DNA of 17,996 nt, from contig JBHPCA010000027.1 in assembly GCA_042576225.1 (NCBI GenBank), forward strand, positions 1-17,996, in the 5' to 3' direction. The stretch is from GWF2-30-66 sp042576225. Its GTDB lineage: Bacteria > Babelota > Babeliae > Babelales > Vermiphilaceae. Made by a program: the position numbers and the translations under genes. Of this stretch, positions 1-6,987 are shown one piece after another (the stretch's first letter is position 1; each line of letters starts with the position of its first letter). The notes beneath the pieces were generated by a model. That model saw nothing but the letters and a program-made list of their open reading frames with translations. It had not been told where the DNA came from and ran no database searches.

Positions 1-76
1 TTTAAATCTTTAAAAGTATACTATTAAACCAAGTTTAAAACCAGAATCACCACAAATTACAAATAATATCCCAAGC

Positions 77-107
77 AAAAAAAATAGCAGAGCCTAAACC
101 CTGCTAT
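77..107 (-). terminator. Rho-independent terminator of the 168-1544 gene pair
   Basis: Read on the minus strand, the 7-bp stem ATAGCAG/CTGCTAT (84-90 and 101-107) encloses a 10-nt loop and is followed at once by a run of seven T (forward-strand A at 77-83). This is the classic intrinsic-terminator layout. It lies about 60 nt past the stop of the gene ending at 168, so it probably ends that transcript. Positions 1-76 to its left hold no gene that I can support. Confidence 0.75.
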
Positions 108-111
108 CTGA

Positions 112-139
112 CCATATTGCTCTATCCATATTGCTCTAT
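112..139. repeat. Two-copy 14-bp tandem repeat
   Basis: The unit CCATATTGCTCTAT occurs twice back to back (112-125 and 126-139) with no mismatch. It lies between the stop of the gene at 168 and the terminator stem, in the presumed 3' untranslated region. The function is unknown, and a simple slippage duplication is the plainest explanation. Confidence 0.7.
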
Positions 140-167
140 TCTACGATAAATCTTTTTTTATGGTGAA

Positions 168-788
168 CTATTTCCCGATTAAATTCAAAAAGCCTGGATC
201 ATCCTCCTCATCGCCTGATCCTTCCTGTGATCCTTCCTGAGGATGCTCTTCTGTTTTTTCCGGGTTTGTTATTATTATTGTTATACCTTCAGACGTTTCC
301 TTGATTATCATGTTTTCGTATTTTTTGCTACCTATATTTTTCTTCTTTTTTTTCTTCTTTTTTTTAGATTGTTCTTGCATGCTTAATTTTATAGTCTTTT
401 GCATCAAGTCATTATATAATTTCTTTTTTTCTTGTTGCTTCTTCTTGTACTCTTGCTTGCTTAAATACATAACTTTTTGCAAATCACTATATTTTTTACC
501 GCTTATGCTGGGTTTATACACCTTTTTTTTCTTTTTCCTAAATTTACCCTCAATTATTTCTTGTGCTACTTCTTTTGCTAACTGGTTTATGTTTTTTGAA
601 CCTTGCAAAAAATTCCATTTTTGTACTAAAATTTTGTCAAAATCAACATTCTCAACTTTGAAAAATCCCTTTTTCATAAGTTCTGTAGCAACTCTGTTAG
701 TAAAATTACCAATCTTTGTTTTCATGGCACTTATGTTCGCAACACATACCAAACTCAAAATGAGCAATAATGATTTAAATTTATTCAT
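168..788 (-). CDS. Exported Lys-rich protein, smaller paralogue with two degenerate UIM-like motifs
   Basis: No family is recognised; the protein has 206 residues. The ATG at 788 is chosen over the upstream in-frame start because GAGG lies 9 nt before it and this context is conserved in the paralogue at 837-1544. Residues 1-21 form a signal peptide (MNKFKSLLLILSLVCVANISA), cut near the Ala. Residues about 22-89 match the paralogue's N-terminal domain, with shared residues such as NRV, KGFF, FD, KW, KNIN, QEII and GKFRKKKK. Two helical segments carry the pattern hydrophobic-x3-hydrophobic-x-LS-x2-E: DLQKVMYLSKQE (102-113) and DLMQKTIKLSMQE (127-139). A run of nine Lys (142-150) follows, then an acidic, Gly/Ser/Pro-rich tail. 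It starts 48 nt after the paralogue's stop, so the two are probably cotranscribed. It is probably exported and could be an envelope protein or a host-directed effector; function is unknown. Confidence 0.8.
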   Translation of the reverse strand: MNKFKSLLLILSLVCVANISAMKTKIGNFTNRVATELMKKGFFKVENVDFDKILVQKWNFLQGSKNINQLAKEVAQEIIEGKFRKKKKKVYKPSISGKKYSDLQKVMYLSKQEYKKKQQEKKKLYNDLMQKTIKLSMQEQSKKKKKKKKKNIGSKKYENMIIKETSEGITIIITNPEKTEEHPQEGSQEGSGDEEDDPGFLNLIGK

Positions 789-836
789 AATGTATAACCT
801 CACACTTTGTTAACTTCGCTCTAACTTAGAACGCCT

Positions 837-1544
837 TTATTCTTCCTCGTCTTCTTCTTCCAATATCTTTTCAAGCTCGAAATTTATTTTTTTCAAGCCG
901 TAACCTGTTTTTTTTGTCTTATTTATCAAATTTTTCATATCAAATTCTTCTTTGCTTAATTTTAGAACTTTTTTAAGTTCTTCTTCTTCAAGTTTATTTT
1001 TATATTTTTTATTCATTTTTTCTATATAATATTTAAGCTTGCTTAATTCCATAACTTTTTTAAATTCTTCTTCTTCAAGTTTATTTTTATTATTTTTTTG
1101 TATTTTTTTTATCTTGTTTTCGAGTTTGCTTAACCCTATACTTCTTTTAAGTCGTTCTTCATAAAGTTTCTTTTCAAATTTCTTGTTATATTCTTTTTTG
1201 AGTTTTTCCTTCTTATACTCTTTTATGCTCAATTTTATAATTTTTTTAACTTGCTCTTTTTCAAGTTTATTTTTTTTCTTTTTCCTGAATTTACCATTGA
1301 TTATTTCTTGTGACACTTTCTTTGAGAGCTTGTTTATGTTCTTTTGATTTTTCAAAGAATGCCACTTTGCTGTTATTATCTCGTCAAAGTTAACATCTCC
1401 AACATTAAAAAAACCTTTGTTTATAAGCTCATTGCTAACTCTATTAATAAAATTATTAATCTTTGTTTGATTGCTATTCATGGCACCTATGTTTGCAACA
1501 CATGCCAAACTCAAAATGAGCAATAATGATTTAAATTTATTCAT
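837..1544 (-). CDS. Exported protein with four UIM-like repeats (larger paralogue)
   Basis: No full-length family is recognised; the protein has 235 residues. The ATG at 1544 is preceded by GAGG at 9 nt, as in the paralogue at 168-788. Residues 1-21 are a signal peptide. Residues about 24-90 form the domain shared with the paralogue and end in GKFRKKKK. Residues 94-200 carry four copies of a helical motif, with the invariant LS pair at 105-106, 138-139, 167-168 and 196-197 (spacing 33, 29, 29). The best copies are LEEEEFKKVMELSKLK (156-171) and LEEEELKKVLKLSKEE (185-200). The pattern acidic stretch, hydrophobic, x2, small/aliphatic, x3, Ser, x2, Glu follows the eukaryotic ubiquitin-interacting motif, but Ile, Ser, Val and Val replace its usual Ala. 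The tail is acidic (EDEEE). It is the first gene of the pair, behind a candidate promoter at 1657-1685. Ubiquitin binding is inferred; a plain charged helical repeat is the alternative. Confidence 0.82.
   Translation of the reverse strand: MNKFKSLLLILSLACVANIGAMNSNQTKINNFINRVSNELINKGFFNVGDVNFDEIITAKWHSLKNQKNINKLSKKVSQEIINGKFRKKKKNKLEKEQVKKIIKLSIKEYKKEKLKKEYNKKFEKKLYEERLKRSIGLSKLENKIKKIQKNNKNKLEEEEFKKVMELSKLKYYIEKMNKKYKNKLEEEELKKVLKLSKEEFDMKNLINKTKKTGYGLKKINFELEKILEEEDEEE
945..1265 (-). repeat. Four-unit coding repeat (UIM-like module, 87-bp period in the last two)
   Basis: This segment encodes residues 94-200 of the protein starting at 1544. The two C-terminal units are clear at the DNA level: the same string ACTTTTTTAA[AG]TTC plus its TTCTTCTTCAAGTTTATTTTT continuation starts at 967 and again at 1054, exactly 87 bp (29 codons) apart. 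The two N-terminal units keep the protein pattern (L-x2-E then a hydrophobic residue, K, K/R, LS) but have diverged in DNA, and one spacing is 33 residues. Recent duplication of the last unit on top of older copies fits this. Confidence 0.8.
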
Positions 1545-1656
1545 AATATATAACCTCACATTTTTAAAATTAGTAAAAACATTACACAAACTAACTCACA
1601 TTTTGTTAGCTTCACTCTAATTAAAAGTCTCCATTCAATAAAACTCTTATATTCTA

Positions 1657-1685
1657 ATAGTATTACAAATAAGACAAAAAGTCAA
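1657..1685 (-). promoter_or_regulatory. Candidate sigma70-type promoter for the 1544/788 gene pair
   Basis: On the minus strand, TTGACT (forward 1680-1685) and TACTAT (forward 1657-1662) are separated by exactly 17 bp. Transcription would start near 1650 and give a leader of about 105 nt before the ATG at 1544. Consensus match only; in such AT-rich sequence chance matches occur. Confidence 0.5.
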
Positions 1686-1749
1686 GCTTTTACAAAAATA
1701 GGGTGTTTTTAAGAAATATACGCCTATATACGCTTAATGAGACAAATTT

Positions 1750-1777
1750 TTGACAAAATCTTGAGTTTTACTAGGGT
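1750..1777 (+). promoter_or_regulatory. Candidate promoter for the symporter gene
   Basis: A perfect -35 box TTGACA (1750-1755) is followed after 16 bp by TAGGGT (1772-1777), a poor -10 match. The start site would fall near 1784, about 30 nt before the GTG. Its position in a divergent intergenic region supports a promoter here, but the -10 is weak. Confidence 0.4.
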
Positions 1778-1815
1778 TAGAAAGAGAAAATCTAGAAAAT
1801 AAAGGGGCCTAAGTC

Positions 1816-3228
1816 GTGAATATTGAGATACCAGCTATTTTTACCGTCTATTTTCTATTATTGCTTACCATCGCCTATACCGTCTCCAGAAAAATAAAAA
1901 GCTCTGAGGAGTTCATTTTAGGTGGTAGATCGACCAATTTTTTTGTAACAGCTATAGCGCTAAACGCGAGCGACATGAGCCAATGGCTCTTTTTGGCCTT
2001 TCCCGCTGTTGTGTACTCAACAGGCCTAATACGCTTCTGGGAAATGGTCGGCATCGTTCTATTCATGTTCTTAAACTGGCAATTTGTCGCCCCAAAATTA
2101 AGAAGAGAAACTCAAAAATTCAATGCTGTAACACTCTTTTCATACTTTGAGAAAAGATTTAAAGATAATTCTGGAACAATAAGAATTTTGACATCACTTG
2201 TCTCTGTCGTATTTTTTGTTTTTTACATTTCTGCTGGGTTAATCGCTCTGGGAAAGCTTTTTGAATGTGCGTTTGGCTTACAATACGAGATCGGCATACT
2301 TATTGGGCTGGGTATCGCTGTGATATACACTATAATTGGAGGATTTGTCGCGGTAGCTTGGTGCGACTTCTTTCAAGGGCTATTTGCCATTACCATGTTG
2401 TTATTCGTACCATTGGTAGGCCTCTATTCGATTGGAGGCTGGTCAGCAATTGTACAAGCTGCACAAGCAAAAGGTGTCTCTTTAAGCATAATACCTGCTA
2501 GAAGCCAAATCTGGGATGTAATATGGCTCATTTTTATATGGGGACCCGGTTATTTTGGACAACCACAACTGCTTTCCTTTTTTATGGGAATAAAAGACCC
2601 GAAGAAAATAAAATATGCTAAAGCATTAAGTTTTACCTGGCAAACAGTATCATTGTTCGCATCTGCCCTGATAGGCCTTATCAGTCTGGTTTACTTTCAT
2701 AATGGAGACGAAACCATATTTATACAGCTCACCAAACTTTTATTTCCGCCCCTTATCGCAGGAATTATACTGTGTGCGATAATCGCGGCAACACTATCTA
2801 CCCTTGATAGTTACATTTTAACCGCAGGATCAGCTATAGCACAAGACGTATATAAAAAGATAATAAATAAAGATGCCTCATCAAACAAAATTGTGCTAGT
2901 CTCAAGAATATTTTCCTTTTTGATCCCCGCAATAGCACTTGTTATAGCGCTAGAAAAGAACCAAACCATATATAGCCTCATTAAATACTCATGGTCTGGC
3001 ATGGGAAGTGCCTTTGGACCGCTAGTGATAGCCTCTCTATATGGGAAAAACACCAATAAATACGGTGCCATAGCTGGAATTCTAACAGGTTCCCTTGTAG
3101 CTGCGGTATTCCCTTATTTAAAAACAGATATCCCCGAGCTGGTCCCTGGCTTTATAGCTGGCTATCTGGCAATTTATATCGTATCTCTAATCACAAGAGC
3201 CACAGGAACCTCCAAAAGCCTCAAATAG
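1816..3228 (+). CDS. putP: Sodium:solute symporter, PutP (Na+/proline) type
   Basis: This 470-residue multi-pass inner-membrane carrier of the SSS family uses the Na+ gradient to import a small solute, by similarity proline. It is slightly shorter than E. coli PutP (about 500). The GTG start at 1816 has GGGG 8 nt upstream (1804-1807). PutP landmarks: LGGRS near 35-39; NASDMSQW at 50-57, where D53 and S55 match the Na+-site Asp and Ser of PutP; AWCDFFQG at 181-188; GYFGQPQ at 245-251 followed by DPKK; and ATLSTLDSYIL near 325-335 with SAIAQDVYK, which corresponds to the TM8 Na+-site Ser/Thr region. It is divergent from the cassette at 837-1544 and stands alone in its direction. Family is confident. 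Substrate is inferred: close relatives also carry pantothenate or other solutes, although the ASDMS and GYFGQP motifs favour the PutP branch. Confidence 0.88.
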   Translation: MNIEIPAIFTVYFLLLLTIAYTVSRKIKSSEEFILGGRSTNFFVTAIALNASDMSQWLFLAFPAVVYSTGLIRFWEMVGIVLFMFLNWQFVAPKLRRETQKFNAVTLFSYFEKRFKDNSGTIRILTSLVSVVFFVFYISAGLIALGKLFECAFGLQYEIGILIGLGIAVIYTIIGGFVAVAWCDFFQGLFAITMLLFVPLVGLYSIGGWSAIVQAAQAKGVSLSIIPARSQIWDVIWLIFIWGPGYFGQPQLLSFFMGIKDPKKIKYAKALSFTWQTVSLFASALIGLISLVYFHNGDETIFIQLTKLLFPPLIAGIILCAIIAATLSTLDSYILTAGSAIAQDVYKKIINKDASSNKIVLVSRIFSFLIPAIALVIALEKNQTIYSLIKYSWSGMGSAFGPLVIASLYGKNTNKYGAIAGILTGSLVAAVFPYLKTDIPELVPGFIAGYLAIYIVSLITRATGTSKSLK

Positions 3229-3256
3229 CTGCAAAACAAAAAAATTAACATATCTG

Positions 3257-3285
3257 TTGCAAAAAAGGTAAATTTAAGCTATATT
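3257..3285 (+). promoter_or_regulatory. Candidate promoter upstream of the RRM gene
   Basis: TTGCAA (3257-3262) and TATATT (3280-3285) are 17 bp apart. Transcription from here would leave a leader of about 140 nt before the ATG at 3431. A second consensus-like pair, TTGTTA (3388-3393) and TATATA (3411-3416), also at 17 bp, would give a leader of only about 8 nt, and a perfect TATAAT without a good -35 sits at 3337-3342. I cannot tell which is used. Confidence 0.35.
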
Positions 3286-3430
3286 TAAAGTGTTTTAGAA
3301 TAATCTAATGTTTATCTTCGAAAGGATTTATTACGCTATAATCTTTAAAAAAATCCCAAAAGACACAAATTTAATGTGAAAATGTAATTGTTAATATGAT
3401 TTTAATTTTTTATATAAGTGAGCTAATTTA

Positions 3431-3766
3431 ATGAATATCTACGTAGGAAATATTTCTCATTCAGTAACAGAAGATGTATTAAGAGAATTGTTTGAAAAAA
3501 TTGGACCTGTCGCATCAGTAAAAATGATAACAGACAAATTCACAGGTATGCCAAGAGGCTTTGGTTTCGTACAAATGGAATCAAACGATGACGCACAAAA
3601 GGCAATCGACGAACTTAATGGTTATGAACTAGAAGGTCGCAAGATTGTTGTAAACCAAGCAAGAGAAAGAGAACAAAGAAGACCTGGCGGCAACGGCGGC
3701 GGCGGCGGATCAAGAGGCGGCTACAATAGAGGTGGCGGCGGAGGATCAAGAGGCGGTAGATACTAA
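3431..3766 (+). CDS. Glycine-rich RRM-domain RNA-binding protein
   Basis: This is a small cytosolic single-stranded-RNA-binding protein of 111 residues. One RRM spans about residues 1-80. RNP2 is IYVGNI (3-8) and RNP1 is RGFGFVQM (42-49), with the aromatic positions Y4, F44 and F46 in place for RNA stacking. Residues about 84-111 form a Gly/Arg-rich tail with SRGG repeats, like the Rbp proteins of cyanobacteria and other bacteria that act in cold response or RNA metabolism. The tail DNA is locally GC-rich (GGC/GGA codons), unlike its surroundings. Only a weak Shine-Dalgarno (GTGAG) is seen; RNP2 two residues after the Met fixes the start. The gene stands alone and ends at the strong terminator at 3820-3860. 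The family is certain; its RNA targets are unknown. Confidence 0.92.
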   Translation: MNIYVGNISHSVTEDVLRELFEKIGPVASVKMITDKFTGMPRGFGFVQMESNDDAQKAIDELNGYELEGRKIVVNQAREREQRRPGGNGGGGGSRGGYNRGGGGGSRGGRY

Positions 3767-3819
3767 TTTTAGTATTTATTGATTCTGCGAGTCTTTGACT
3801 CTGTAAATTAAGAAATAAA

Positions 3820-3860
3820 AAATGGCTAGCAATATTCTCTATTGCTAGCCATTTCTATTT
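3820..3860. terminator. Bidirectional intrinsic terminator between convergent genes
   Basis: A perfect 14-bp inverted repeat, AAATGGCTAGCAAT (3820-3833) and ATTGCTAGCCATTT (3841-3854), encloses a 7-nt loop. A T-rich tail (CTATTTTT) follows on the plus strand, and the other side reads TTTATTTC on the minus strand. It lies between the stops of the RRM gene (3766) and the convergent YdjM-like gene (3897) and should stop transcription from both sides. Confidence 0.85.
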
Positions 3861-3896
3861 TTCAACAACATTCTTTACTTTTTTAACAATTTTATC

Positions 3897-4361
3897 TTAA
3901 CAACACCTTCTTTTAAACAAACTCCAAGCAAAATCCATAACCAAGTGGGACAATGCACCTAAGATAAAAAATATCGCGTCAAATACTATAATCTTTGTAT
4001 ACGCTGGCGCATATAACGACACCCCTAACGCAACTACAGCCGGCAGGCTTACAACAAACCATGGCTTATGAAATAGGCCCCTGTGTCGAGCAATAATCGG
4101 CACAATCGCTGCAACACTCAAAAAAGCCATAATTACAAATTTCCGCTGTATCGCCAGAATAATCAGGGTGATAAACAAAATTTGGTATAAAAACATCTGC
4201 CCTTTGCTTTTTGTGTCTATATCTGGAAATAGTGAACCGACCAAAGTAAATAACAGCCACTCAGCAGCTATAAATGCCGACCCGCAATAACTTCTGAGCA
4301 AATAAATAGTTATCCCATAAACAGCTAAACCTCCTACCATATGGGCTTTATATCCAGGCAT
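3897..4361 (-). CDS. YdjM-like inner-membrane metal-dependent hydrolase (DUF457 family)
   Basis: This is a 154-residue polytopic membrane protein. Family marks: an early His (KAH at 5-7) followed by VGG; the LFPDIDTKSKG segment near residues 44-54, matching the FPDID-x-S motif; RHRGLFHKPW (about 92-101), matching the RHRG-x2-H motif; and a C-terminal HLVMDF. These His and Asp residues are the presumed metal site. Four or five hydrophobic segments lie between them. AGGAG sits only 3 nt before the ATG, which is short, but MPGYKAH is where the family normally begins. In E. coli YdjM is an SOS-regulated membrane protein of unclear substrate; no role is proven here. The protein ends in RRCC. Confidence 0.8.
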   Translation of the reverse strand: MPGYKAHMVGGLAVYGITIYLLRSYCGSAFIAAEWLLFTLVGSLFPDIDTKSKGQMFLYQILFITLIILAIQRKFVIMAFLSVAAIVPIIARHRGLFHKPWFVVSLPAVVALGVSLYAPAYTKIIVFDAIFFILGALSHLVMDFAWSLFKRRCC

Positions 4362-4467
4362 AATCTCCTTTTTCGTTTTATAGATTTTTACATAAATATA
4401 ATTAATTAAATCTTAATACAGGAGCAAAAAATTTCAAACAAAAAATTAATTTGACTACACACCCCCT

Positions 4468-4496
4468 TTGCACCTGTGATCAAAAACACGTATACT
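4468..4496 (+). promoter_or_regulatory. Candidate promoter for the M48-type protease gene
   Basis: TTGCAC (4468-4473) and TATACT (4491-4496, five of six consensus bases) are 17 bp apart, giving a leader of about 40 nt before the ATG at 4543. A separate TTGACT at 4451-4456 has no partner -10. The rest of the 181-nt divergent region (4362-4542) shows nothing else I can support. Confidence 0.5.
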
Positions 4497-4542
4497 ATTC
4501 AAAAGTTAGGATACAAACCCCCTAAAAAAACAGGCCTTACGC

Positions 4543-5673
4543 ATGATGAATTACGTTAAAAACATTAAAAAAACCATTATTTTTAAATTAATTTTTTTGC
4601 TACTACTTTCCAATTTTGGTGCCACCTATTGCAAAAATTACAAAAACAATACAAAACCTCAAGCAAAACCTCAAAAGCTTAAAAAAATTAATAAAGCACC
4701 AGAAGAAACCGTATGGCAAAAGAGCAAAAGAAAACTGTGGGAGACTAAAAACTTTGTATATCGAAAATTTATTCAAGCAAAAGACAAAATTGCCCCTTAT
4801 ATCACCACAGACAACATCGCAATAGCAAGTTTCTTTAGTATCTATATGTTTGCTAATGCTTTTGCACTATATGCCCATAAAAAAAGAATACGAGCTCTGA
4901 GAAATCCAAGTTTAAAAACAAAAAAATATGTCACTGCTATTGCAAAAAGGCTAAAAATCAAAAATCCAAAAAACATTAGAGTTAAAGTTATAAATTCTAA
5001 TAGCTATAATGGCGGTTCCGATATATTTGGCAATATTATTATAACCAAAAAAGTTGATGCCAAAATTAAAAAAAACAGATGCAAATTTATTATAGGACAT
5101 GAACTAAGCCACCGCAAGCATGGAGACGCAATCAGAAGTTATATTTCATCGCTCGCTTTAAAACTAGGATTTTTTGGTTTATATGCAAAATATAAGCCGC
5201 TCAAGCCGGTAACAAATTTTTTACAAAGAAACGCTCCCCAAAATCCTATACTACAAAACAGATTCTATTCCATTATTTATGGACTACACATTGCAGCCAT
5301 AAGAACTGGCTTATTTTTGTGTGACATAATTATTGCAAATACCATTAGAAGAATTTTTGAAAGAAGAGCTGATTTAGAATCGGCCTCTGTAAGCAAAAAC
5401 TTAGCAAAAGGCGGAATAAATCTTTTTAGAAAATTCAAAAAAATCTTAACATCTAAAGTTAAAAAGTTTAGCTGGGGAAGGTGGTTACGATATAAGTTTG
5501 CAAACCCGCACCCATCACCATCTAAAAGGATACAATATTTAAAATGGTTTAAGAAAAAAAATTATAAGGCAACAAGTTTTTTTGCAAAATTGGGTAAAAA
5601 AATTACACGTCCAGGGTTAAAATTAATTAAAAGTTTTGCAACAAAATTACCAAGGTTTAGATTTTTGGGATAA
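4543..5673 (+). CDS. Exported M48-family zinc metalloprotease (HtpX/Ste24-like)
   Basis: The protein has 376 residues. A hydrophobic signal or anchor segment occupies about 12-28, and a Lys-rich linker (31-85) leads to a second hydrophobic helix (about 91-110). The peptidase core follows. The zinc motif is H186-E187-L-S-H190 in GHELSHRKHGD, with E187 the catalytic base. ERRADLESA at 273-281 gives the third zinc ligand (E273) and the family's E-x3-D pattern. HPSPSKRI at 323-330 is the usual M48 HPS-x3-R-I tail. The C-terminal 45 residues are strongly basic, with four KK or KKK clusters. The Met pair at the start gives two possible initiators and no strong Shine-Dalgarno. The gene is alone and converges with the SpoIID gene, with only 12 nt between stops. 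It probably degrades or processes membrane or periplasmic proteins; whether it acts on the host is unknown. Confidence 0.85.
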   Translation: MMNYVKNIKKTIIFKLIFLLLLSNFGATYCKNYKNNTKPQAKPQKLKKINKAPEETVWQKSKRKLWETKNFVYRKFIQAKDKIAPYITTDNIAIASFFSIYMFANAFALYAHKKRIRALRNPSLKTKKYVTAIAKRLKIKNPKNIRVKVINSNSYNGGSDIFGNIIITKKVDAKIKKNRCKFIIGHELSHRKHGDAIRSYISSLALKLGFFGLYAKYKPLKPVTNFLQRNAPQNPILQNRFYSIIYGLHIAAIRTGLFLCDIIIANTIRRIFERRADLESASVSKNLAKGGINLFRKFKKILTSKVKKFSWGRWLRYKFANPHPSPSKRIQYLKWFKKKNYKATSFFAKLGKKITRPGLKLIKSFATKLPRFRFLG

Positions 5674-5685
5674 TTTGCAAGATAA

Positions 5686-6987
5686 TCACTGTAGTCTTAC
5701 TAGACTAGTTCCTGGGTAATAAAAACTTAGAATTTGTTTGTAATCAAATAACTCACGTACCATTTGCCGAGCACCCCACTGACAAAGCCCTATATGATGG
5801 CCATAACCTTTGCCCGTAATTGTTATAGCACCGCCTCTTTTTTTTAGAGAAAAACAGAAACTCTTTACCTCTTTTAATAAACTGTATAGTTTTTCACCTG
5901 TGATTTTATACATACGCCTTGCACACTTTACTTTTATCTCTTTTACAAGACCCGCTTTATCTTTTTTACTCACCCAAATAGATTTTATGTTTTTTATGTG
6001 TGGACAAGCCTGACTCAAAAGATTTTCAAGATCTACCAACGTATAACTCACTTGCCACTTGTATAAACTGCATTTTCGGCAGTAGTTACATGCATAATCT
6101 CTTGCTAAATAAGGCGCCTTCTCAAAATTAATTTTGTTTTCTATATGCTCTGTAATAACGCTACCACAACAGGAATCATACAATGGGTCAATAATATCTC
6201 CCCTATAGGTCAAAATTATCCCTCTTGTTTTTGAGACAGCACCGCTTAAAAGAAGATCGTTGCGCTTCATGTATTTGTAACCCCTGTAAGTTTGATGTCT
6301 ATTATCATTTTTGATGTGATAAAAACGGTTACTTTTTTTCGCCCCCTGCACCCTCTTTGCCACATACGTTCTTATAGCTATAGCAAAAACTTTGTTAACC
6401 TCAAGTGGCCAGCCAGGCCACGATTCTGAACGCAATACTGCATACACATAATCTTCTAAATCAAGCTTATTAACAAGAGACAGCTTATTATCTTCAAGAT
6501 ATAGAATAAAATTACCCTGATAATAATGTGCGTTAAATAAAAGATCCCCATTTTTTGGCGATATTTTAACCTGCTTTTTGAGATACTTTTTATTATTTAG
6601 ATAAATAAAATTATCTCTCACGTTAATAGTAATTTTATTAGATTTACAGAAAAAAACTTTTGAGTCTTTAGTACCATCAGATACCAAAAACCCATTTTGA
6701 GATTCTACCTCCCAGTAATCACAATGATTGCAACCTGCAATCGAACCATGATTACCACCAGGAAGATCCCCAGAAAAAGACCTAAAGGCACCTTCGTAAA
6801 GTAAAACCCGCACACAATAATTTTTTTGATCGTGCATCCCTTTGACATGACCCAGCTTAGCGTTACCCTCAGCACAATCGAGCGCCAAAACAAAAAAAGC
6901 CGCTAACAAAACTGTTAGGGCGAAAAAGCCTCGCCGAATAAATTGAATAAACCGAGCAAGTAATAAAAAACTAGATTTGTATCTCAT
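5686..6987 (-). CDS. SpoIID/LytB-domain protein (probable peptidoglycan lytic transglycosylase)
   Basis: The protein has 433 residues, with a single N-terminal hydrophobic anchor (about 20-36). The SpoIID core begins near 165 and includes LDLEDYVYAVLRSESWP (175-191), whose E188 aligns with the catalytic Glu of SpoIID, followed by AIAIRTYVAKR. The end has GKGYGHHIGLCQWGARQM (392-409) and YYPGTSL (423-429), which match the family's GxGxGHGxGxSQWGA and YYPGT motifs. In spore-formers SpoIID trims glycan strands denuded of stem peptides; no spore genes are seen here, so a wall-remodelling role is inferred. Extra cysteines (C273-C274 and C300, C303, C306) could bind a metal or form disulfides. The start overlaps the end of the RNase HI gene by 17 nt and has no clear Shine-Dalgarno, so translational coupling is likely. 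Confidence 0.87.
   Translation of the reverse strand: MRYKSSFLLLARFIQFIRRGFFALTVLLAAFFVLALDCAEGNAKLGHVKGMHDQKNYCVRVLLYEGAFRSFSGDLPGGNHGSIAGCNHCDYWEVESQNGFLVSDGTKDSKVFFCKSNKITINVRDNFIYLNNKKYLKKQVKISPKNGDLLFNAHYYQGNFILYLEDNKLSLVNKLDLEDYVYAVLRSESWPGWPLEVNKVFAIAIRTYVAKRVQGAKKSNRFYHIKNDNRHQTYRGYKYMKRNDLLLSGAVSKTRGIILTYRGDIIDPLYDSCCGSVITEHIENKINFEKAPYLARDYACNYCRKCSLYKWQVSYTLVDLENLLSQACPHIKNIKSIWVSKKDKAGLVKEIKVKCARRMYKITGEKLYSLLKEVKSFCFSLKKRGGAITITGKGYGHHIGLCQWGARQMVRELFDYKQILSFYYPGTSLVRLQ

Noticed and set aside
10..92. A minus-strand frame ending in GDSGFKLGLIVYF then stop, like the last strand of an outer-membrane beta-barrel.
   Set aside because: Only about 27 codons are open before an in-frame TAG, with no start codon, and the frame runs through the terminator stem at 84-107. 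At most a remnant; probably chance.
301..813. A 170-codon plus-strand open frame rich in Phe.
   Set aside because: It is the antisense of the Lys-rich gene at 168-788: poly-Lys codons read backwards give Phe and Leu. No ribosome-binding site or domain is seen.
945..1265. The regular repeats were considered as a CRISPR array or a tRNA/ncRNA cluster.
   Set aside because: The repeats are in frame, conserved at protein level, and have no unique spacers of constant length, so they are a coding repeat.
5692..5707. A 6-bp inverted repeat TAGTCT/AGACTA at the convergent ends of the protease and SpoIID genes, considered as a terminator.
   Set aside because: It lies inside the SpoIID coding end, is short, and has no T tract on either side.
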